Part shown: piece by piece, positions 53,445 through 61,105 of the stretch | Position numbering within the stretch: position 1 is the stretch's first letter | How the letters are laid out: each line of letters opens with the position of its first letter | Assembly (NCBI GenBank): GCA_016490735.1 | Contig: JAEMWC010000077.1 | Location: 770,001 to 834,000 of the forward strand | Source: Pachyseris speciosa | Lineage: Eukaryota; Cnidaria; Anthozoa; Scleractinia; Pachyseridae | DNA: 64,000 nucleotides | Reading direction: 5' to 3' | Notes under the pieces: generated by a model | What the model was told of the DNA's origin: nothing | The model's database searches: none | The model's input: the letters and a program-made list of their open reading frames with translations, nothing else | Position numbers and translations under genes: made by a program

Positions 53445-54083
53445 ATGGAAATCCCTAATTATGATATTCAGGGTTTAAAGAATTCATTCAGACAGTTGTA
53501 TCCGTATATGCCAAAAGACACTTTCAGGATGCTGCTGGCTGGTAATTCTGGATCTGGAAAGACAACATTGTTCATGCATCTGATTATGGAACCATTGGTC
53601 TATTATGATCAGATACATCTTTATGCAAAAAATTTAGATCAAGACAAATATCAATATCTTCGGAAAGTAATGGATGAAATAAGCAGTCACATTGGATATC
53701 CTGCCTTGGTTTGCAGTCAAGAAGAGATATTGCCAGTTGAACAAATAAAAGACACAGATTTGCAGCGATTGGTTGTTTTTGATGATTTCGTGACTGATAA
53801 AAAACAAGATCAAATCATAAGCTATTTCATTCAGGGGAGACACAAGAACTGTTCAGTCATATATCTCACACAATCATTCTATGGCTGTCCAAAATCAATC
53901 AGACTCAATTGCAGTCACTTCTGCCTTTATGATTTCCCATCCTCAAGAGAAAGGAACTTGATTGCACAGGAGCTTGGAATCGACAAGAAGAAATACATTG
54001 AAGCAACCAAAAAACCATATTCCTTCTGTTATGTTGACAAGCCGATGAAAACAATCAAGAGAAATTTTTATGGTGCTGTTTAA
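53445..54083 (+). CDS. FtsK/HerA-type genome-packaging ATPase
   Basis: 212 codons from ATG 53445. Walker A is LLAGNSGSGKTTLFMH (residues 28-43); Walker B is RLVVFDDFV (about 105-113); the arginine/sensor region follows in SVIYLTQSFYG. Size and motifs match the A32-like packaging ATPases of Polintons, adintoviruses and large DNA viruses, which pump the genome into the procapsid. It is the first gene of the rightward block and has a TCTAA motif 11 bp upstream. In contrast to the copy in remnant 1, the P-loop Lys-Thr-Thr is intact. Confidence 0.92.
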   Translation: MEIPNYDIQGLKNSFRQLYPYMPKDTFRMLLAGNSGSGKTTLFMHLIMEPLVYYDQIHLYAKNLDQDKYQYLRKVMDEISSHIGYPALVCSQEEILPVEQIKDTDLQRLVVFDDFVTDKKQDQIISYFIQGRHKNCSVIYLTQSFYGCPKSIRLNCSHFCLYDFPSSRERNLIAQELGIDKKKYIEATKKPYSFCYVDKPMKTIKRNFYGAV

Positions 54084-54088
54084 TCTAA
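54084..54088 (+). promoter_or_regulatory. TCTAA motif before 24-codon frame
   Basis: TCTAA with 11 bp to ATG 54100. A second TCTAA follows at once (54089-54093, spacing 6). Confidence 0.55.
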
Positions 54089-54099
54089 TCTAATATTAT

Positions 54100-54174
54100 A
54101 TGGCAATCAATAATTTCCAAAATGTTGAAAAACAGGAGAATCCAAAAACAGAAAGAATCGAAAAATTAATCTAA
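54100..54174 (+). CDS. Possible 24-residue micro-protein
   Basis: A short frame MAINNFQNVEKQENPKTERI, then four residues and TAA, lies between the ATPase and fibre genes. It is included because it has the same TCTAA-N11-ATG arrangement as larger genes. The peptide is charged and has no membrane segment. Its stop overlaps the TCTAA of the next gene (54170-54174). It could be a real small virion or regulatory peptide, or the remnant of a lost gene start. Weak evidence without comparison. Confidence 0.35.
   Translation: MAINNFQNVEKQENPKTERIEKLI
54170..54174 (+). promoter_or_regulatory. TCTAA motif before first fibre gene
   Basis: TCTAA followed by CAAGATTGTATA and ATG 54187: spacing 12. Confidence 0.6.
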
Positions 54175-54186
54175 CAAGATTGTATA

Positions 54187-56865
54187 ATGGGAGTTTTTAA
54201 TTCTCCACAAGATCAAGATAAAACTGAAACTGGTGAAAGAGGCCCAGCTGGTCCAATTGGTCCCAAAGGTGAAAAAGGTGATAGAGGTGAAAGAGGTCCA
54301 AAAGGTGATAAAGGTGATAGAGGTCCATTTGGTTTCAAAGGTAATAAAGGTGAAACAGGTGATGGATTTAGATTAACACAAGATGGTAATTATGACATTG
54401 AAAATAAACGTTTGACATATGTTGGTGATCCAGTAAATCATTATGATTCTGCTAACTTGGGATATGTTAATGATGCTGTTTTATCAATTGAAGGAACACG
54501 TGTTAATCCATTCAAATTTCTTCTTGAAGATACATCAAAAACAACTATTCTTAGAAATGCGAATAATCTGCAATTGGAAGATTTTGACAAAAGCCCTTAC
54601 TCATTGAATAAAATAGCCTTGTCTTTTGTTATTCCTACTGCTGGTCTTACAACTGTTCTTCGTTTTGATCTGACACAATTGGAAGTTTCAAAGTACACTT
54701 TAGTTGTTGAGTTTTATACTGATGGTAGCCCAAATAATGCAACAGTCGATGACGACAATCTGTCATCTAATTTAATTGAAAGAAAGGATTCAATAAAAAG
54801 AGCATTTCCAAAGACTCATCTTGTTGATGGTTATCTCAAAAGAATATTCTTCCTTGAAAAAACAAGTCATGGTTCCACATCAATGGAGTTATTGTTGATT
54901 TCACCATATTTACAAAATAATAAAAAACATTATGTTATAGTTTATGGTGTTTACGGATTTTCAAATATTATTTTATCACATATTCACGATCCTGTTTTTG
55001 AAATTGAAAATGGTAATGTTGCATTCGATGGTAAAATTGACATGAAATTAAACAAAATCATCAACCTGCAGGATAACCCCTCAAACCCACAAGACGCTGT
55101 AAACAAAAGCTATGTTGATAATAAAACAGCTGATTTCCTTAATATAAACACAGGCGGTGTGATTTATGCACCTGTTAGCATGAATAGAAATGATCTGTTT
55201 GGCATACCAGATAACCCAAGATTTGGTTATTCAGCTGTAAATAGAAACTATGTGAACAATAATTTTTTGAAACTAAATGGAAGTGTTGCGATGACTTCTG
55301 ATTTGAATCTTGGAGGTAACAAATTGACTAATGTAGCAGCGCCAACAGCAAACAATGATACAGCTACAAAGGGGTATGTTGATACTGAAATTGCTGGAAT
55401 TACTGGCATTGATGTTTCACCATTTCTTAAAAAAGATGGAAGTGTTGCAATGACCGGTGATCTTGTCATGGGTGACAATAAAATAACAAATGTTGGATCT
55501 CCAAACTCTGATAAAGATTCTACCAACAAAAAGTATGTTGATGACCTTATTCTTTCAGCATCTGGTACTCAACGCAACCCCTTCGCTTTTCTGTTAAAAG
55601 ACATATCCAAGTCTTCTGCAGTCAGTGATGCAACAAACCTTCAAATTGAGAATTTTGATAGATCACCATACCACATAAACAAGTCCTCATTGTCTTTTAT
55701 CATTTCACATAGTGGTAACTTTACATCCAAAATTCGTTTTAATGTGACATCTTTAAGAAACAGTCAGTACACTTTTGTTGTTGAGTTTTACTCACCATCA
55801 GACCCAAGAAGTGCAACAGTCGATTTAACCCTTCAAACTGTAAATATACGAGATGCGGGACAGCCGTTTCAAAAACCTTTTCCCCAAACTCCACACGTTG
55901 ATGGTTATATGAAGAAGCTTTTCCGAATCGAAAAAACCAGTGGTGGGCAAGCGGCAATACTGGTGGAACTTTCCAGCACTGCTCCTGCGTCTAACACCAA
56001 AACACATATCATCGTTTATGGGGCCTATGGCTATCATACCAATTTGTCTTACTTTGTTCATGACCCAGCTTATGAAATTGAAAACGGTCATGTTGCGTTT
56101 GGTAGTAATGTTGACATGAAATTAAACAAAATCCTCAACCTGCAGGATAACCCCTCAAACCCACAAGATGCTGTAAACAAAAGTTATGTGGACCAGAGGT
56201 TGCAAACCAAACTCGATACGATTGCACAACAAAATCTGAATATGAACAACAATGCCATTACTGATCTTGCTCCACCCGTCAATTTAGATGATGCGGTTAC
56301 AAAAAGATATACTGACGAGTATTTTCTTCGACGAGACGGTTCGACTGCAATGTATGGCGATTTGTCGATGGGTGGAAATAGAGTGACTAATTTAGCGGAC
56401 GTGGTGAATGAAACTGATGCAGTGAACTTTAGAGTTTTAAATCAAGCTGGAATAGCTATTAGATCGAACACTTTATTATTGAATGGAATAAATGCGATGG
56501 CAGCAGATATGAAACTTGGAGGGCATAAAATCATTAACTTAAAAGAAGGAACAAATAAAACCGATGCCGTAAATTTAGATCAATTAGAAAAAAGTCATAT
56601 TTCATCTGCTTCTCATCCAAAGAATGCTTTCAAATATTTGATGAATGATATCGATGAAGTCAGTACTGAATATGGCTTGAAAGTTAATGGATATGTCAAT
56701 TTACCTCGTTCACCACATTTGATTTCAAAAAAGGTCATTGATATAGACTTGAATAAAGAAGCTAATCATATTTACAGAGCTAGAATTGGATTTAATATGT
56801 ACACAATAAAAATGGAAAATACACTTTCATTCTTGAATGGCTATTTCCTGATTATGAAGGAATGA
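54187..56865 (+). CDS. Fibre protein 1: collagen-like stalk, repeated head domains and phage-type tail repeats
   Basis: 892 codons from ATG 54187. Residues about 17-60 are Gly-X-Y collagen-like triplets (GERGPAGPIGPKGEKGDRGE). Two similar domains of about 190 residues follow (NPFKFLLEDTSK at about 106; NPFAFLLKDISK at about 462), and a third starts with NAFKYLMNDIDE (about 813). Between them are repeats of the phage tail-fibre kind (GDLNLGGNKLTNVAAP, ATKGYVD; GDLVMGDNKITNVGSP). The third domain runs on in the next frame (56862-57836), so the open frame is truncated by a small shift near 56860. Trimeric attachment fibre is the likely role. Confidence 0.8.
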   Translation: MGVFNSPQDQDKTETGERGPAGPIGPKGEKGDRGERGPKGDKGDRGPFGFKGNKGETGDGFRLTQDGNYDIENKRLTYVGDPVNHYDSANLGYVNDAVLSIEGTRVNPFKFLLEDTSKTTILRNANNLQLEDFDKSPYSLNKIALSFVIPTAGLTTVLRFDLTQLEVSKYTLVVEFYTDGSPNNATVDDDNLSSNLIERKDSIKRAFPKTHLVDGYLKRIFFLEKTSHGSTSMELLLISPYLQNNKKHYVIVYGVYGFSNIILSHIHDPVFEIENGNVAFDGKIDMKLNKIINLQDNPSNPQDAVNKSYVDNKTADFLNINTGGVIYAPVSMNRNDLFGIPDNPRFGYSAVNRNYVNNNFLKLNGSVAMTSDLNLGGNKLTNVAAPTANNDTATKGYVDTEIAGITGIDVSPFLKKDGSVAMTGDLVMGDNKITNVGSPNSDKDSTNKKYVDDLILSASGTQRNPFAFLLKDISKSSAVSDATNLQIENFDRSPYHINKSSLSFIISHSGNFTSKIRFNVTSLRNSQYTFVVEFYSPSDPRSATVDLTLQTVNIRDAGQPFQKPFPQTPHVDGYMKKLFRIEKTSGGQAAILVELSSTAPASNTKTHIIVYGAYGYHTNLSYFVHDPAYEIENGHVAFGSNVDMKLNKILNLQDNPSNPQDAVNKSYVDQRLQTKLDTIAQQNLNMNNNAITDLAPPVNLDDAVTKRYTDEYFLRRDGSTAMYGDLSMGGNRVTNLADVVNETDAVNFRVLNQAGIAIRSNTLLLNGINAMAADMKLGGHKIINLKEGTNKTDAVNLDQLEKSHISSASHPKNAFKYLMNDIDEVSTEYGLKVNGYVNLPRSPHLISKKVIDIDLNKEANHIYRARIGFNMYTIKMENTLSFLNGYFLIMKE

Positions 56866-57836
56866 GTCTTAGTAGTGTAACATTCAGTGCAACTGGTGGA
56901 ATTACAATTCATAAAACTGTAGGGAGAAAATTTGATAACAGAAATGAAGATCATTCGAGATATTTATTATGGATTGAAAAACCATCAGCAAGTTCACCAC
57001 CTGAATATTTATATTGTACGATTCATATTAATGCTAACCCAACTTATCCAAATAAGTACAAAGTTCATTGTGTTGCATATGGTATTGATTTTGAAGCTGT
57101 AGACGTTCCATCAAGTGTTTACGACTTCTCTGAACCTTTCAAAATCGTTAATGAAAAAATACAATTACAAACTGATTTAGATTTGAATGGACATGCCTTG
57201 ATTAATAATTCATCAAACTTATTTGATGGTCAAAATGGTGAATTGACAATGCTAAATAACATTAATATGAACAGCTTTCTTATAAGTGAGGCTAAACTTG
57301 GCGGTGATTTAAATCTGAATGGCTATAGAATTCATAATAATAGTTTGAATCTATTTCGTTCAAGCGTTACAGGTGTAATTATGGAAACAGCTTTCGATCT
57401 CGGAGGATTTGCTCTCTATCAGCCAAAATTAGGAGGTGATCTAAATTTGAATGGGAATGGAATAATCGGTCAAATACAATATTTAAATTGCTCTGTCAAA
57501 GCCAAACGAGGACATAATAAGAATGTTTTAAAGCCTGTATTGATAAATGGCTCTGATTTTTTAGTCATTCATAATAATAACTTTCACATTAAGAATATGT
57601 ATGTAATACAGGGAACAAAACCCGGAATATTCTACTTCAAGACAAAAGCTGAAGGTGGTGGGCCTTTGCCATTACCAGCAACTATTTATGAATACAGATA
57701 TAATACTATGAGTAAAAACATCACAACGGTCAATATCAACAAATCATTATCGAGAGGCTATTTAATCATTGATTATTCACATCCTAATACAGGTGCATTT
57801 GATACAACATTCACACTTGAAGTGGTCATGAATTAA
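56862..57836 (+). CDS. Continuation of fibre protein 1 in the next frame
   Basis: 324 codons; the nominal ATG overlaps the stop of the previous frame by four bases (ATGA). No TCTAA motif precedes it. Its first 100 residues (RYLLWIEKPSASSPPEYLYC, then VHCVAYGIDF and YDFSEPFKIVNEKIQL) correspond to the second half of the repeated head domain of fibre 1, so the two frames together make the third domain copy. More GGDLNLNG tail-fibre repeats and a strand-rich C-terminal domain follow. I infer one gene with a frame break; termination-reinitiation at ATGA is the alternative. Confidence 0.65.
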   Translation: MSLSSVTFSATGGITIHKTVGRKFDNRNEDHSRYLLWIEKPSASSPPEYLYCTIHINANPTYPNKYKVHCVAYGIDFEAVDVPSSVYDFSEPFKIVNEKIQLQTDLDLNGHALINNSSNLFDGQNGELTMLNNINMNSFLISEAKLGGDLNLNGYRIHNNSLNLFRSSVTGVIMETAFDLGGFALYQPKLGGDLNLNGNGIIGQIQYLNCSVKAKRGHNKNVLKPVLINGSDFLVIHNNNFHIKNMYVIQGTKPGIFYFKTKAEGGGPLPLPATIYEYRYNTMSKNITTVNINKSLSRGYLIIDYSHPNTGAFDTTFTLEVVMN

Positions 57837-57841
57837 TCTAA
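57837..57841 (+). promoter_or_regulatory. TCTAA motif before second fibre gene
   Basis: TCTAA followed by ATTAATATTATA and ATG 57854: spacing 12. Confidence 0.6.
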
Positions 57842-57853
57842 ATTAATATTATA

Positions 57854-58834
57854 ATGGGAGTTTTCAATTCTCCACAAAATCAAGACAATAAAGGTGATAC
57901 TGGTGCAATTGGTCCTAAAGGTGATAAAGGTGATAGAGGTCTAATTGGTCCAAAAGGTGATGGATTTACATTAACACAAGATGGCCACTATGATCTTGGA
58001 AACAACAAGAAATTGATAAATGTTGATGAAGGAACTGATGATAATGATTGTGTCACAAAAAAACAACTTGATCTGAAGTTAGATAGAGCTACTTTTGTTA
58101 TTTCCAACTCTCTTCCTGGTGTACCAGTCCTTGATGGAATTTCTATTGCTCTCATCCCAGCTCTCTCTGTTTTAACATCTGATACAAACGATAGAGTCTC
58201 AAGATGGGTTGATCCTGTCAATAATATATCTTTCACACAAACTGATAATTCCAAAAAACCTCTGCTGTTGAGAGATTCAAATAAAAAGAGATTCTTTCTG
58301 CGATTCGATGGGACTGATGACTACTTGAGAATAAATTCATTTGATGTATCCAAAGTTGCTGGACCAAATGGGAATACATGCACAGTAATTATGGTTGTTA
58401 ATACAAAACAAGTGAAGAATCAATCTCAATTTCAATGGGGGCAGGCTAATATTCGATTTGGTGTTCATTTTCCTTGGGGTACTGGGACTGTTTGGGTTGA
58501 TTTTGGTACTCTCTCAGGTGGAAGACTTACTGCTCTTTCTTTGTCTGATCTGACTGGTAATATTGAGGTTTGGACAATAAGAGTGAATGGACAAAATATG
58601 GAACTATTTAGAGGTATTTCATCAATTACTCCTGTTGGAACAGAAACAATCTCAGCAACGCTGTCAGGAAATCCACAAAAAATGTTCGTTGGATGTCAAG
58701 TTGATAATGATAATGGTACTGCAGTCAATTTTTCTGAAATGGATCTGTACGCTTTTTCTGTTTGGCAGAAATCTCTGTCTAATGATGAATTAAAAAATAT
58801 GTTCCGTTTCCTTGAAGATTATTTCGATCTTTGA
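57854..58834 (+). CDS. Fibre protein 2: collagen-like stalk with a LamG/lectin-like head
   Basis: 326 codons from ATG 57854. The start MGVFNSPQNQD is nearly the same as that of fibre 1, followed by a shorter collagen-like stretch (GDTGAIGPKGDKGDRGLIGP) and one tail-fibre-type linker (DDNDCVTKKQLD). Residues about 110-326 look like a concanavalin A-like/LamG sandwich: RFFLRFDGTDDYLRI, TVIMVVNTKQ, and FSEMDLYAFSVWQKSLSNDE at the end. A second fibre with the same anchor but another head suggests alternative or mixed receptor binding, probably to sugars. TCTAA motif 12 bp upstream. Confidence 0.78.
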   Translation: MGVFNSPQNQDNKGDTGAIGPKGDKGDRGLIGPKGDGFTLTQDGHYDLGNNKKLINVDEGTDDNDCVTKKQLDLKLDRATFVISNSLPGVPVLDGISIALIPALSVLTSDTNDRVSRWVDPVNNISFTQTDNSKKPLLLRDSNKKRFFLRFDGTDDYLRINSFDVSKVAGPNGNTCTVIMVVNTKQVKNQSQFQWGQANIRFGVHFPWGTGTVWVDFGTLSGGRLTALSLSDLTGNIEVWTIRVNGQNMELFRGISSITPVGTETISATLSGNPQKMFVGCQVDNDNGTAVNFSEMDLYAFSVWQKSLSNDELKNMFRFLEDYFDL

Positions 58835-58852
58835 ATTATGTAATCAATTATT

Positions 58853-59272
58853 ATGAAGCAGATTATAAGATTTGTACGATGGTTCATTCGGGATGCTGAA
58901 CGGAAAAACCCTGGTGTTGATAAGAGGATTTTGAAATCAGCTTTGGTTTACCAGTTTCTATATCACAAACATTTCAACAAATATATTGAAGTGAGAGATA
59001 TTATCCAGGAGCATATAGGCATTGGATTAATCGGTCCCGGTGAAGGCTGCTTAACACATTTTTTGGAGCATACTCTTGGTTGGATTGATACATTACAGAC
59101 ACATGGTATATTACACGATGCCTTCGGTAGGTTTTATGTCAAACATGCACTTGATAGAGGATATTCTTATGCTCTACCGTCTTTCTTGACGACTAAAATT
59201 AGTAAGTTATCACCTCTAAGTGGGCAATTGTCTGGTTTGTGGTACTGTGTGTTGAACAGAATCGTTATATAA
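58853..59272 (+). CDS. Unknown Polinton protein (139 aa)
   Basis: ATG 58853, 139 codons, no break. Helical with basic start (KQIIRFVRWFIRDAERK), aromatic middle (FLYHKHFNKYIEVRDIIQEH) and a Gly-rich turn (GIGLIGPGEGC). No membrane segment or known motif. A TGTAA variant of the start motif is 9 bp before the ATG. It follows fibre 2 closely (18 bp) and precedes the two-helix membrane gene by 9 bp, so it may belong with the virion or with the accessory genes at the right end. Function not assigned. Confidence 0.6.
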   Translation: MKQIIRFVRWFIRDAERKNPGVDKRILKSALVYQFLYHKHFNKYIEVRDIIQEHIGIGLIGPGEGCLTHFLEHTLGWIDTLQTHGILHDAFGRFYVKHALDRGYSYALPSFLTTKISKLSPLSGQLSGLWYCVLNRIVI

Positions 59273-59281
59273 GCATATTGT

Positions 59282-59767
59282 ATGAAAGAGCGAAAAAGCA
59301 TATTCAGCTGGAACCATATTTCAGGTGAATTAACAGAAGATCAGGTAAATGAATTAAAAGCCTATTACCACACATATCACAGAAAGTGTTGGGCTCATAA
59401 ACAGGCTGTTAAAAGGTTCAAAAAATGGAAATTACTGGGGAATTCCTTGTCCATCATCTTTGCAACTGGGGGTCTCGCCACAAGTGTGGCAACAGGTGGT
59501 GTTAGTTTGGTAGCCATCAGTACAGCAGCACTTTTGATACAAGGGTGGATGAAGCATAAAAACCTAGATTTGAAAATCCAGAATTGCACATATGCTTATC
59601 AAAGCTATCAACATCTACTCAATTCAATAAAAGACAAGTTGAGAAGTGGTGATTTTGATGCTTCAAGTATACAAATCTCAATGAAGAATATTGATGATTA
59701 TGTGACTGACAATAGTCCAATTATTGATAAGTACCTACTGAAATATGATGAAAAATTCACTGCTTGA
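59282..59767 (+). CDS. Two-helix membrane protein, SLATT-like
   Basis: 161 codons from ATG 59282. An N-terminal charged part (HTYHRKCWAHKQAVKRFKKW) leads into two adjacent hydrophobic helices (LLGNSLSIIFATGGLATSVA and GVSLVAISTAALLIQGW, residues 56-92). A long amphipathic C-terminal helix with YAYQSYQHLLNSIKDKL follows. This order (soluble helix, two membrane helices, long helix with Tyr-x-Tyr) resembles SLATT-domain proteins, predicted pore-forming effectors in bacterial conflict systems. The match is by layout only. It overlaps the VLTF3-like gene tail-to-tail by 11 bp. Confidence 0.5.
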   Translation: MKERKSIFSWNHISGELTEDQVNELKAYYHTYHRKCWAHKQAVKRFKKWKLLGNSLSIIFATGGLATSVATGGVSLVAISTAALLIQGWMKHKNLDLKIQNCTYAYQSYQHLLNSIKDKLRSGDFDASSIQISMKNIDDYVTDNSPIIDKYLLKYDEKFTA

Positions 59768-60320
59768 TAATACTAATAATCTTATCAAATCTCAACAATA
59801 GAATCTCAACCCAATATTGATCATAAAATTTTAATGTCTTCTTTGATCTTGTAACTATTATTTCATCAAATGGTAGATCAAGCATTATGAATATTTGCTT
59901 AAGCATAAATTTGGTGCTTATCATTCTTTTACGATTCTTATTCACCGAAGGGATGATAGTGTCTATCTCTTCGAATATTTTCAATATTTTACCCTTATCT
60001 TTTACTGAAATTTGAAATCTATTCTTGCAACATATACCATTTATCACATTTTCAATATGGTACTTCCGGTGATATACAGATTTTCGCCGTATTTTATACA
60101 TATTATTATGAAAGTCAACGTACTCCTTACAATAGTCATAGCCGTGGACTGAACCACAATTTAGACAAACATTTTCACCATCATCATTAAACATTTTCTG
60201 TTTATCACAGCAAGGTGCTTTCACACTTTTAACAACTTTGACCAATAGCTGATCACAAAAAGGACATGTCAACTCCCCCATATTCTTCAATTCATTGTGG
60301 ATTACTAAATTACAACTCAT
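59757..60320 (-). CDS. VLTF3-like late transcription factor (A2L-type)
   Basis: 187 codons from ATG 60320. N-terminal zinc-binding segments: CPFCDQLL, then CCDKQ and VCLNCGSVHGYDYC (about residues 19-65), like the A2L zinc ribbon. Then comes the diagnostic YHRKYHIENVI (about 83-93) and a helical C-terminal domain with STKFMLKQIFIMLDLPFDEI and LKFYDQYWVEILL. This order matches poxvirus VLTF3 and its homologues in large DNA viruses, which switch on late (virion) genes. No TCTAA motif precedes it, as would fit an earlier-expressed regulator. Nothing similar is seen in remnant 1. Confidence rests on motif order, without a search. Confidence 0.72.
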   Translation of the reverse strand: MSCNLVIHNELKNMGELTCPFCDQLLVKVVKSVKAPCCDKQKMFNDDGENVCLNCGSVHGYDYCKEYVDFHNNMYKIRRKSVYHRKYHIENVINGICCKNRFQISVKDKGKILKIFEEIDTIIPSVNKNRKRMISTKFMLKQIFIMLDLPFDEIIVTRSKKTLKFYDQYWVEILLLRFDKIISIIKQ

Positions 60321-60363
60321 CTATATTATATGAGATATTATTTCTTTATGCAGCTAACACATG

Positions 60364-60544
60364 ATAGGCGATGACTCATTCCCTGTTTTCCGAGAATGTC
60401 ACGCTTGGTGGTTTTCCGAGAATTTCAGATTAAACAACTATATATATCCATCAGATTGAAAAATGTGCTGAAAATTAAATAACTATAAATTACTATAATC
60501 ATTCATTTGAAAAGTGTGCTGAAACCGCCAAACACTATACTACT
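60364..60544. repeat. Right terminal inverted repeat (181 bp)
   Basis: Reverse complement of 41098-41278; the only visible difference is G/A six bases from the inner end of the repeat. Outer end reads ...CACTATACTACT. Confidence 0.97.
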
Positions 60545-60550
60545 AACGTT
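60545..60550. repeat. Right target-site duplication AACGTT
   Basis: Exact copy of 41092-41097. Confidence 0.95.
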
Positions 60551-61105
60551 TACTTTGGTGACAGTCAAATCCTTGTCAAACATCTGTTGAAAGAAAAACA
60601 CCCAGCTCTGCAACTTGAATCGGGATCTTGCAAATCAAACCAATCAGCCCTTTACTCGCACCTTTTCAACGAAGAATTCGAAGCCCACGACGCCTTGGAG
60701 GATGCAAAAGCTCTGAAAAAAATTCTGTTCAATTCTGCACTTCAACTGAACAAGGAAAAAATTGTAAATTGTTCTGGAGTTATTAGTGTCGAACAAGCAG
60801 TTGCTGGCTTGTCGTATTTGGATCGGCGCCACGGAATTCTCCAGACATTCAGCGGAAGGCTTTACGACCCCAAGGAAGACAATGGTGCAATTAAACAGTC
60901 AATGGCACAAAAAATTGCTGGAAGCGGACTGTCCTATTCACATTTAAGAGAGTTGCATTTAAAGTTCGGAAAAAAGGGATTGCTGGCGATCCTCAGTATG
61001 CCTCCCTCCCAGTGCACAGCGACAAAACCTCGCGTCACTCGAACGAAAAGAATTCTCGATGCCATTGTAAAACACTTCCAGGAAACAACTCCGAGAGAAG
61101 AATAA
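60551..61105 (+). pseudogene. DEDDh exonuclease, C-terminal half, interrupted by the Polinton
   Basis: From the target duplication the frame reads YFGDSQILVKHLL and then HDALEDAKALKKI, the third exonuclease motif (H-x(4)-D) of DnaQ-like enzymes. A longer helical tail follows to the stop at 61105. With the left half at 40591-41097 it carries motifs I to III of one DEDDh domain, so the Polinton inserted between motifs II and III. The frame is continuous across the site once one duplication is removed. No further break is visible in this half. Confidence 0.75.

Larger units (their letters stand above)
41098..60544. mobile_element. Near-complete Polinton/Maverick, 19,447 bp
   Basis: Ends with AG...CT termini, 181-bp inverted repeats with one mismatch, and 6-bp target duplication. 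It holds the core Polinton set: protein-primed polymerase, integrase, C5-type protease, packaging ATPase, major and minor capsid proteins. It also carries a phospholipase-A2 protein, fibres, a VLTF3-like protein, nucleases and membrane proteins. Nearly identical inverted repeats indicate recent insertion. Five genes have frame breaks, so this copy may be recently dead, or the breaks may be sequence errors. Confidence 0.97.

Noticed and set aside
56862..57836. Independent fibre gene starting at the ATGA overlap
   Set aside because: Its first part completes the third copy of the repeated domain of fibre 1, and no start motif precedes it; a frame break within one gene is more likely.
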